Shown here: positions 45,436 to 51,710 of the stretch, one piece after another | Numbering within the stretch: position 1 is the stretch's first letter | How the letters are laid out: each line of letters begins with the position of its first letter | Source: Bradyrhizobium diazoefficiens | Lineage (GTDB): Bacteria > Pseudomonadota > Alphaproteobacteria > Rhizobiales > Xanthobacteraceae | Direction: 5' to 3' | Length of the DNA stretch: 64,000 nucleotides | Assembly: GCF_018131015.1 (NCBI RefSeq) | Contig: NZ_JAFCJJ010000020.1 | Coordinates: forward strand, 1-64,000 | Program-made: the position numbers and the translations under genes | The notes under the pieces: generated by a model | The model's database searches: none | Told to the model about the DNA's origin: nothing | Seen by the model: the letters and a program-made list of their open reading frames with translations, nothing else

Positions 45436-45651
45436 ATGGGCGCGGCCATCGAACACGACGGCAAAGGCAAGGATGGCGCATTACGCCTGGAGGACGAGGT
45501 GGCCGCCTGGCGTAGCAGGCGAAGCCTGCGACAAGGGACCACGACAGGCAAAGTGCATGTGGTTCGTATCACGAAGCGTGTGATCCCCCCGTCCCGTCCG
45601 TCAGCGGACCGCGCGCTCCTTACCGCAAAACCGCAGCTGCGCAGCCGATAA
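45436..45651 (+). CDS. hypothetical 71-aa basic protein
   Basis: A 71-aa hydrophilic, Arg-rich protein (MGAAIEHDGKGKDGAL ... AKPQLRSR) with ribosome site agaggaaacgag. Its sequence alone is weak evidence. However, the perfect EcfG-type promoter lies just upstream, and the AI-2E-family gene starts 16 bases after its stop, so it sits where a first operon gene would be. It may instead be a translated leader. Confidence 0.45.
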   Translation: MGAAIEHDGKGKDGALRLEDEVAAWRSRRSLRQGTTTGKVHVVRITKRVIPPSRPSADRALLTAKPQLRSR

Positions 45652-45666
45652 ACGTCGGAAAGGCGC

Positions 45667-46809
45667 ATGACCGGCACGGCGAAAGCCACATCGAAGAAAC
45701 TTCAATCGCGAGGCTCTCCCGCAGCGGCCAGGCCATCCGATCAAAAGCCGCTCCCTCTGGGGGCGGGAGCGCGCATGAATGCCAGGATCGCCCTGGCACT
45801 GATATTACTGGCGCTCGGACTTTGGACCGCCGCGAGCTTCCTGCCCGCTCTCATTTGGGCCACCATCATGGCGGTCGCCCTGTGGCCTCTCTATCTGGCG
45901 TTCGCCACGCGCGTCATGGGCGCTCCTTCCGGAGCAGCGGCTTTCGTATTCACCGTCCTCGTCGCGCTGATTCTGGTAACGCCAATTGCCCTTGCCGTGT
46001 ATGAAGTCGCCCAGCAGAGCGATTTGCTGGCGGACTGGCTCAAGAGGGCGCGGGAGAGCGGCGTCGAGGTGCCGGACTGGATCGCCCGCCTGCCGATCGC
46101 CGCCGAGAGCATGGAGCAATGGTGGCGGGCCAATCTCTCGGATCCGAAGGCGGCCACGGAGTGGCTGAAGTCGGTGAATGCAGACAACCTTTCCGACCTC
46201 TTCCGGACATTGGGCGGTCAACTGGTCCACCGGCTGTTCCTCTTGTTTTTCTCCTTGCTGGCCTTATTCGCTCTGCTTCGCAGCGGCCGCTCAATTACGA
46301 GCCGCTTCCTAGAGACTTGCGACAGGCTCTTTGGAGACGCCGGAGAGGGCTTGGTTGAGAAGATGATCGAAGCGACCCGTGCGACCGTGAACGGCACGGT
46401 GCTGGTAGCCCTTGGCGAGGGAATAGCGATCGGCATCGGCTATTTCGCCGCGGGGGTCTCCAACGCGCTGATGTTCGTCATCTTCACCACGGCGTTCGCG
46501 ATGATCCCATTCGGCGCTTGGCTGGCTTTCACCATCGCAGCCATCGTCACGATATCCGAGGGCGGAAGCGGAGTTGCTGCGGCCGGAGTATTCTTGTGGG
46601 GTTCGATCGTCATGATCGCTGGCGATCATTTCATCTGGCCGACGCTGGTGAGCGGCTCGGCGAGACTTCCCTTCCTGCTGGCATTCGTCGGAATTTTTGG
46701 CGGGCTGGCCGCGTTCGGCCTGATGGGCCTCTTCGTGGGGCCGGTCATCATGGCCGCGCTACTGGCGGTTTGGCGCGAGTGGATATTCCGGCCCGTTCCA
46801 CCGGAATGA
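45667..46809 (+). CDS. AI-2E family transporter (PerM/YdiK-like permease)
   Basis: A 380-aa membrane protein with eight expected helices. After a basic 38-aa leader come paired N-terminal helices (ALALILLALGLWTAASFLPALIWATIMAVALWPLY), a long soluble segment (about residues 125-200), and a C-terminal bundle with GVSNALMFVIFTTAFAMIPFGAW and DHFIWPTLVSGSARLPFLL. The family includes AI-2 exporters and Na/H antiporter-like proteins, so the substrate is open. It is preceded by an EcfG-type promoter and the small gene at 45436. Ribosome site ggaaagg. Confidence 0.85.
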   Translation: MTGTAKATSKKLQSRGSPAAARPSDQKPLPLGAGARMNARIALALILLALGLWTAASFLPALIWATIMAVALWPLYLAFATRVMGAPSGAAAFVFTVLVALILVTPIALAVYEVAQQSDLLADWLKRARESGVEVPDWIARLPIAAESMEQWWRANLSDPKAATEWLKSVNADNLSDLFRTLGGQLVHRLFLLFFSLLALFALLRSGRSITSRFLETCDRLFGDAGEGLVEKMIEATRATVNGTVLVALGEGIAIGIGYFAAGVSNALMFVIFTTAFAMIPFGAWLAFTIAAIVTISEGGSGVAAAGVFLWGSIVMIAGDHFIWPTLVSGSARLPFLLAFVGIFGGLAAFGLMGLFVGPVIMAALLAVWREWIFRPVPPE

Positions 46810-46988
46810 CGGAAGGAGACTATCTGGCATTGAGGCAGCTGGGTTTCCGGGCTTGTCCTCGCCCCTTGCAGCGCTGCGGCAATGGCGAATGTCATACCCA
46901 ACGAGCTGCTGGCAAAGCAACACCGCAAGATGGCCGAGCCGGGCACAGCAAAACAGTAGTGTGGCTCGACTGTTCTGAATCCTTACGG

Positions 46989-47738
46989 TTAGAGCAGGGC
47001 TTTCAACTTCAGGGCGTCGGCCGGGGCGGCGCTCTTTTGATCATTGTCGAAATAGACGTAGACGTCGCAACCTTGTCGCTTCCACGACTTGATACGCTTT
47101 GCCCATTGCGTCAGCGTCGGTCGCGTGTAGTGACCGTGATAGCGTCCACTCGGGCCGTGACCACGCACATAAACGAAGTCCGCTGTGCGTTTCCAGGGCG
47201 CAGGCGCATCGTGATGGTCCGACAAACATAGCGAGATGTTCTGGTCGGCGAGCATCCGGAGGATGCGGGGGTGATACCAGCTCGGATGGCGGAACTCGAA
47301 GCTGTACCGACGTTTCTTCGACAGCAGCTTGAAGAACGAGGCAAGCCGGTCGGGATTTGCCTCGAACTGCGGGGGAAGCTGGAACAGGATCGGGCCCACC
47401 TTGCCCCGCAGGTACCAAATGCGATCCTCCAGGAGTTCAAGGCTGTTTTCGGAGCGATCGGATAAGCGCTTCCAATGGGTAATGAATTTTGAGGCTTTCC
47501 AGGCAAAGACGAAGTCGGGCCCAGTCTGCTCGCACCAAGCTCCCACTGCTTCCGGCGTCGGGGTGCGATAAAAGACGCCATTCAACTCGGCGGTATCGAA
47601 TCGGCCGGCATAGTAGCGAAGTTGTTCCTTCAGCGGTAAACCTTCCGGAAAGAATGGCCCTCGCCAGGAATCGTAATGCCAGCCGGATGTGCCGATCATG
47701 ACGCGCGCCACTGAACTCTCCGTCGTTGAAGGCGGCAA
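46989..47738 (-). CDS. DUF72 domain-containing protein (YecE-like)
   Basis: A 249-aa TIM-barrel-like protein of the DUF72 family. Landmarks are GTSGWHYDSWRGPFFPEG, LRYYAGRFDTAELNGVFYR, FAWKASKFITHWKRL, GPILFQLPPQF, FEFRHPSWY and the late DVYVYFDNDQKS. The family is structurally known but biochemically uncharacterised. It lies 75 bases downstream of the Mn-catalase fusion gene on the same strand. Confidence 0.93.
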   Translation of the reverse strand: MPPSTTESSVARVMIGTSGWHYDSWRGPFFPEGLPLKEQLRYYAGRFDTAELNGVFYRTPTPEAVGAWCEQTGPDFVFAWKASKFITHWKRLSDRSENSLELLEDRIWYLRGKVGPILFQLPPQFEANPDRLASFFKLLSKKRRYSFEFRHPSWYHPRILRMLADQNISLCLSDHHDAPAPWKRTADFVYVRGHGPSGRYHGHYTRPTLTQWAKRIKSWKRQGCDVYVYFDNDQKSAAPADALKLKALL

Positions 47739-47813
47739 CGTAAGCCCGCCGTTCTGACGGAGAACGGTCGGGCGGAATCGTTGCTTGGTACACGCCGAGG
47801 CCCGACGTAGTGT

Positions 47814-49085
47814 CTACTCCGTCTGTTCGACCGCAGCCGGCATTTTTGCGACCGACATCAGTGACCGGGCCACCTGGTTCAGCAACTGGTCCGCATTTTC
47901 CTCCTCGGCGAGAGATTTCGACAGCAGGCTGACGATGGCGCTGTGCCGCAGCTGTTGTGCGAGGTTGCGCGCGGTGGTGTAGCCGGCAATCTCGTAGTGT
48001 TCGACTCGCTGCGCCGCACCGATCAGGGCAAGGTCGGCGGCCGCGTCCTCCTTCTTCTCGCCCTCGGCCATGATCTCCTGGCCTTCCTCGACCAGGCCCA
48101 TCATACCCTTGCACGGCTTGGCCCGCGCGGACTTGCCAAGCATCTCGAAGCACTCATTGATGCGTTCGACCTGGGCTTCGGTCTCGGCGAGATGTTGCTC
48201 GAACAGCTCGCGAAGCTGATCGAAGCGCGCGGCTTCCGCCATCTTGGGCAATGCTTTGGTCAGTTGCTTCTCTGCATGAAGGATGTCGCGGAGTTCGTCG
48301 ATCAGGAGCTCACCGAGCCCGGCCTCGTCGACCGGCGGGGAGCTCTCGGTCACGATGGCCGACGCCGGGCCCGGCTCACCCGCCTGGATCGCGGGGGAAT
48401 CCGTGAAGACCCACTCGCCACCCTCGTTCCACGGGCCGCGGGTATCGATCTCGCCGTGGTCCCCAGTCCCGGTGGAATCATTGAAAAACTGGTCGACGAG
48501 ACCCGGCGTCGGAGCTATGCGCCCGATGCTGAATGCCGGCTTCGCCATGCTCTCGAGCGCCAGCGAGAAAGCCTTCATGTGGGTGATCTCGCGGGTCATG
48601 AGGAACTGCAGCGCGTCCTTGGTGCCGGCATCGTCGGTGAAGTTGATCAGTCGCTCATAGACGATCTTTGCGCGAGCCTCGGCGGCAATGTTGCTGCGAA
48701 GATCGACGTCGAGTTCGCCCGTGATCTTGAGGTAGTCGGCGGTCCAGGGGTTTCCCTGCGAGTTGAACAGATTCACGCCGCCGCCGCCGGCGATGGCAAT
48801 CAACGGATCCGCTTCGGCCGCCTCACGGTCGAATTTCGTCGGTTTGAGATGCATGCGCGCAAGCGTGCCGACGACTTCGAGATGGCTGAGCTCCTCGGTG
48901 CCGATGTCCATCAGAAGATCTTTCCGATCCGGATCCTCGCAATTGAGGCCCTGTATCGAATACTGCATGGCCGCCGCCAGTTCGCCGTTGGCGCCTCCGA
49001 ATTGTTCGAGCAGCATGTTGCCGAACCGGGGATCCGGCGCATCGACGCGGACGGTGAACATGAGTTTCTTGACGTGGTGGTACAT
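47814..49085 (-). CDS. manganese catalase fused to a DUF892 (YciE/YciF) ferritin-like domain
   Basis: A 423-aa two-domain protein. Residues 1-245 are a non-heme Mn catalase: MYHHVKKLMF start, GELAAAMQYSIQG, GTEELSHLE, AEARAKIVYERL and REITHMKAF supply the Glu/His ligands of the dimanganese site. After an acidic linker, residues 275-420 form a DUF892 four-helix ferritin-like domain (LLIDELRDILHAEKQL, HLAETEAQVERI, YEIAGYTTARNLA). It would remove H2O2 in the cytoplasm. The ATG at 49085 is preceded by gagggc. A possible EcfG promoter sits about 39 bases upstream. Confidence 0.92.
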   Translation of the reverse strand: MYHHVKKLMFTVRVDAPDPRFGNMLLEQFGGANGELAAAMQYSIQGLNCEDPDRKDLLMDIGTEELSHLEVVGTLARMHLKPTKFDREAAEADPLIAIAGGGGVNLFNSQGNPWTADYLKITGELDVDLRSNIAAEARAKIVYERLINFTDDAGTKDALQFLMTREITHMKAFSLALESMAKPAFSIGRIAPTPGLVDQFFNDSTGTGDHGEIDTRGPWNEGGEWVFTDSPAIQAGEPGPASAIVTESSPPVDEAGLGELLIDELRDILHAEKQLTKALPKMAEAARFDQLRELFEQHLAETEAQVERINECFEMLGKSARAKPCKGMMGLVEEGQEIMAEGEKKEDAAADLALIGAAQRVEHYEIAGYTTARNLAQQLRHSAIVSLLSKSLAEEENADQLLNQVARSLMSVAKMPAAVEQTE

Positions 49086-49123
49086 TCCGAATGCCCTCAG
49101 GGTACGAGAAAAGTCGGTTCTCG

Positions 49124-49149
49124 AACTGGCGGGCATCGGCCTTTGTTCC
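49124..49149 (-). promoter_or_regulatory. probable EcfG-type promoter of the Mn-catalase gene
   Basis: GGAAC, 17-base spacer and AGTT on the minus strand, one base off the CGTT consensus, about 39 bases before the start codon. Confidence 0.5.
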
Positions 49150-49201
49150 TAATGCAGATGTCAGCGACATCAGCTCCGCCAGGCGGCGACGCTCGCTCTT
49201 C

Positions 49202-49528
49202 CTACCTCGCTTCCTGCACTTGCGTGCGCTCTTTCTCGACTTCCTCTGCGTCCTTGTCGTCGATGCTCATCAACGAGTTGTCGGCGCCGCCGTGGACCTT
49301 CAGGAGCTCGTCGAGCTTGGCGTGAATGGCCTGGGTGTCGCGGTGCTCGGCTCGCTGAATGAGAAGCGTCATTCCCCACGTGGCAAGCGTAGCCATCGAA
49401 TGCCACTCCAGGCCGTTTCCCAGAGTGAGCCAGCAAACACAATAGATGAGATAGACAACGAACGCGGCCGGACGAGACATCGCCACGCCGAGTTCCGTCA
49501 GCCAGCCTTTGGCATGAGTAGGAGGCAT
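49202..49528 (-). CDS. low-affinity iron permease family protein
   Basis: A 108-aa membrane protein with two helices (about residues 18-34 and 44-60). The highly conserved stretch ATWGMTLLIQRAEHRDTQAIHAKLDELL is followed by the acidic IDDKDAEEVEKER tail, both typical of this bacterial family. I begin at ATG 49528 because its WLTELGVAMSRPAAF leader resembles relatives. An ATG at 49480 (92 aa) is the alternative. A perfect EcfG-type -10 box ends only 7 bases before ATG 49528, so the mRNA would be almost leaderless there. Iron transport itself is poorly proven for the family. Confidence 0.8.
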   Translation of the reverse strand: MPPTHAKGWLTELGVAMSRPAAFVVYLIYCVCWLTLGNGLEWHSMATLATWGMTLLIQRAEHRDTQAIHAKLDELLKVHGGADNSLMSIDDKDAEEVEKERTQVQEAR

Positions 49529-49535
49529 CCCCGCA

Positions 49536-49560
49536 AACGTCGGGTGAGCGATGGGGTTCC
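49536..49560 (-). promoter_or_regulatory. EcfG-type stress promoter of the iron-permease gene
   Basis: GGAAC (49560-49556), 16 bases, CGTT (49539-49536) on the minus strand, an exact consensus match immediately upstream of the permease gene. Confidence 0.7.
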
Positions 49561-49635
49561 CTTGGAGCGACAGCCGGAGATTCCGGCGGCCGATGTAGGC
49601 GCCTTCCAGAGGATCCTTCAGCCCGGTGCGTCTGG

Positions 49636-49761
49636 TCATGCCACCGGCGGTGCCAAGCTTTGCGTCGGCAAGGCCGCCGCCCACATCGCCACGAACGGGA
49701 CGGTCGATATCGCCGCAGCGTTGCTGAGCAGCACCATCGTCAGGACCGCCTGGGTCAGCAT
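49636..49761 (-). CDS. possible 41-aa membrane peptide
   Basis: A 41-codon frame (MLTQAVLTMVLLSNAAAIS ... PTQSLAPPVA), largely hydrophobic, with ggagacagg 5-12 bases before the ATG. It overlaps the end of the preceding gene by 7 bases. It may be a real small membrane protein or signal-peptide-only frame. No family recognised. Confidence 0.35.
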   Translation of the reverse strand: MLTQAVLTMVLLSNAAAISTVPFVAMWAAALPTQSLAPPVA

Positions 49762-50087
49762 CGAGCCTGTCTCCGGAAGGCGGTGGCCCAGGGCCGCCGC
49801 AACCGCATGGGCACGCCGCCGCCGCGGGGCGGATCGTCGTCGCCGTCCAGCTTGCGTAATGCGGCAAGGATGTCTGCGAGCCGGATCGCGTGGCCCATCC
49901 CGGGAATTTCGCGCAAGGCGGGACAGGATTCGACGGCGAACATGTCGGATGCCCATGACGACAGGATGATGCGCTTCTCTGGAGGAGTGAGCTCCCTGTC
50001 GTTCAGGATGTCGTCCGGAGACGAGTAGTGCGCGGCTGGGTGGAAGAGTGGGTTGAGGTTGCCGCTGTCGGTGTTTGCGTTGGTCAT
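49755..50087 (-). CDS. conserved hypothetical protein, 110 aa
   Basis: A 110-aa soluble protein. The conserved middle reads LTPPEKRIILSSWASDMFAVESCPALRE, followed by a helix with DILAALRKLD and a Pro/Arg-rich C-terminus. I recognise this as a frequent small rhizobial protein without known function. A good ribosome site (gggagg) precedes the ATG at 50087. It lies downstream of the Hsp20 gene on the same strand. Confidence 0.75.
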   Translation of the reverse strand: MTNANTDSGNLNPLFHPAAHYSSPDDILNDRELTPPEKRIILSSWASDMFAVESCPALREIPGMGHAIRLADILAALRKLDGDDDPPRGGGVPMRLRRPWATAFRRQARC

Positions 50088-50202
50088 CGTGGCCTCCCTG
50101 TACTCTCCTTTCGTGAGGGATGCGGTAGTCGGGCGGCGGCCGGAGCCGCCGCGGAGCGCGGCCACGCTTGCGCGGACCGCGCTTGTCGAACTGGAAGTAG
50201 CC

Positions 50203-50667
50203 TCAGGCGGCCTTCTTCTGCTCGATCTGCGTGGAGGGATTGCTGCCGCCGCTACCGATCTGGATCCGGCGCGGCTTCATGGCTTCCGGCACCTCGCGGA
50301 CGAGGTCGATGATCAGAAGGCCGTCGCGGAAGGAGGCCTCCTTGACCCGGACGTAGTCGGCGAGGTTGAAGACGCGCCGGAACGGGCGCGCGGCGATGCC
50401 CTGGTATAGATACTCGCCGGCCGCCGTCTCGGGCTTGCGGCCTTCGATGGTCAGCGCGTTTTGCTCGGCGACGACCGCGATGTCGTTGGCGCCGAAGCCG
50501 GCCACCGCCAGCGTGATCCGATAGTGGTCCTCGCCGGAACGCTCGATGTTGTAGGGCGGGTAGTTGTCATCGGCCGCCTGGCGAAGCGCTGTATCAACGA
50601 GGCCAGCCAAGTGGTCGAAGCCGATGGTGGAGCGCCACAGGGGCGCGAAGTCGAAGGTCGTCCTCAT
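50203..50667 (-). CDS. Hsp20 family small heat-shock protein
   Basis: A 154-aa alpha-crystallin-type chaperone. The N-terminus MRTTFDFAPLWRSTIGFDHL is that of IbpA-like rhizobial class A proteins. The crystallin domain has NIERSGEDHYRITLAVAGF and ends with the strand LLIDLVREVPE. A C-terminal IxI-type motif (RRIQIGS) is present. It holds unfolded proteins in the cytoplasm. The long 5' untranslated region carries a ROSE-type thermometer, and a heat-shock-like promoter lies upstream. The start at ATG 50667 is fixed by AGGAGG. Confidence 0.95.
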   Translation of the reverse strand: MRTTFDFAPLWRSTIGFDHLAGLVDTALRQAADDNYPPYNIERSGEDHYRITLAVAGFGANDIAVVAEQNALTIEGRKPETAAGEYLYQGIAARPFRRVFNLADYVRVKEASFRDGLLIIDLVREVPEAMKPRRIQIGSGGSNPSTQIEQKKAA

Positions 50668-50795
50668 ACCAAGTCCTCCTAAGAGCAAGATGGTTACGAA
50701 GGAGCGCCAGACGGCAGTCCGGAAACCTCCGGCCGGCGCCCGCGCCGGACCCGTGAAGGCGCCCGGCACACCGCTCTCGCGGCGAAAAACGACTT
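50668..50795 (-). promoter_or_regulatory. ROSE-type RNA thermometer in the hsp20 leader
   Basis: The 5' leader of about 130 bases ends in a hairpin that hides the ribosome site. TCTTGCT (50690-50684) pairs with AGGAGGA (50680-50674) across a CTT loop. The pairing gives the G-G mismatch in the TTGCT motif that is diagnostic of ROSE elements. A GC-rich stem lies further upstream. Heating should melt the hairpin and allow translation. Confidence 0.75.
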
Positions 50796-50819
50796 AGAGA
50801 AACGCAAAGGCGATTCAAG
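50796..50819 (-). promoter_or_regulatory. possible RpoH (heat-shock sigma) promoter
   Basis: CTTGAA on the minus strand (50819-50814), then 14 bases and CTCTAA. The -35 fits RpoH, the -10 only loosely. Its placement at the head of the ROSE leader supports it. Confidence 0.4.
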
Positions 50820-50895
50820 AGGGGTGTAAAAATTTTTTCGAGCCCCGACTGGTTAACCCGCGGTGGTCGGAGTTACGCGCTGCACGACGGCCCTC

Positions 50896-50923
50896 TTGAC
50901 AGGGATTTCGGCCTGAATATTTT
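50896..50923 (+). promoter_or_regulatory. sigma-70-like promoter of the small-protein operon
   Basis: TTGACA (50896-50901), 16 bases, then TATTTT (50918-50923), about 70 bases upstream of the ATG at 50992. Confidence 0.5.
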
Positions 50924-50991
50924 TTGCCCGCGGGAAGTCGCTTCCCGTTTCTCGAACCGTAAAGGACCTTGGAAGACCGTCAGGAGTGGCG

Positions 50992-51219
50992 ATGATGATC
51001 GATGAAGATCTTGCCCGTATCCGTGCGCACCGCAACAACATCCACCGCTATCGCAGCCTGCTGAAGACACAGCTCTCGGATCTCGAGCGCCAGTTCATCG
51101 AACGGCGTCTTTCGGAGGAGAGCTTGGCGCTGGAGGCGTTGAGTTCCCAGACCTTTCCCATCGCGTTCAACATGCCTCCAAGATCGCCCGCCCCAACAAG
51201 CGTGGGGGCGGCGTCATGA
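50992..51219 (+). CDS. hypothetical 75-aa coiled-coil protein
   Basis: A 75-aa protein whose first 50 residues form a charged helix likely to be a coiled coil (ARIRAHRNNIHRYRSLLKTQ, LSDLERQFIERRLSEE). The C-terminal third is Pro/Ala-rich. Ribosome site caggag precedes the ATG. It overlaps the next gene by ATGA and is divergent from hsp20. Function unknown; this is first of three coupled small genes. Confidence 0.7.
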   Translation: MMIDEDLARIRAHRNNIHRYRSLLKTQLSDLERQFIERRLSEESLALEALSSQTFPIAFNMPPRSPAPTSVGAAS

Positions 51220-51395
51220 CCGACGTCAGGGATTTGCTGATCCGTGGCAGCGAAAAGGTCATCGCCCACTACCGGCAACTGCTTGCCGGGGTGAAGACCG
51301 AAGAGGAGCGGGAGCTCTACCTGACCAGGATCGACCGCGAGCAGCGGCTGCTGGACCAGCTCCAGAATGGCTTATCCGGACGGTTCGCGGCATGA
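51216..51395 (+). CDS. hypothetical 59-aa helical protein
   Basis: A 59-aa protein, nearly all charged helix (MTDVRDLLIRGSEKVIAHYR ... DREQRLLDQL). It shares ATGA with both the gene before and the gene after, a strong sign of translation. Its helix pattern (YRQLLA, E-R-E-L-Y, QRLLDQL) is similar to that of the preceding protein, so the two may be paralogues or partners. Function unknown. Confidence 0.7.
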   Translation: MTDVRDLLIRGSEKVIAHYRQLLAGVKTEEERELYLTRIDREQRLLDQLQNGLSGRFAA

Positions 51396-51676
51396 ACTCC
51401 CCAACCGATGAGGATGACTACGCGGGCTTCGACATCGTGTTGAAGCCTCGCGGACGCGGGCGCTGGAAGTGGGCTGTCCGCGGAGCCGGAGGGGAAGCCG
51501 TCATGTCCGGGTCGGATTGCAGTCGGGCAGGCGCGAGATACAGGGCCGAGTGCGCCTTGTTTCTTCTGCTGCGCGCAAGTGCTTCACGGTCTGCGCCCGT
51601 CGGAGAGAAGCTGATTCCTGGAGAGGCCTGCCGAAACGCTGCCGCCGAGCGACCTCATCGTCCGGATCGGACATGA
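51392..51676 (+). CDS. hypothetical 94-aa protein
   Basis: A 94-aa basic protein. The N-terminal part (DDYAGFDIVLKPRGRGRWKW) resembles a short beta-domain seen in several rhizobial small proteins; the middle has a helix (AGARYRAECALFLLLRA). It is coupled by ATGA to the gene before it and ends in a convergent terminator. Function unknown. Confidence 0.65.
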   Translation: MNSPTDEDDYAGFDIVLKPRGRGRWKWAVRGAGGEAVMSGSDCSRAGARYRAECALFLLLRASASRSAPVGEKLIPGEACRNAAAERPHRPDRT

Positions 51677-51700
51677 GGCCTGACCCTGGAAGGGCCTCAT
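51673..51700. terminator. hairpin between convergent genes
   Basis: Stem atgaggcc / ggcctcat with a 12-base loop, starting at the stop of the small-protein operon and 11 bases from the end of the convergent molybdenum-hydroxylase gene. Confidence 0.5.
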
Positions 51701-51710
51701 GGTCACCGTC

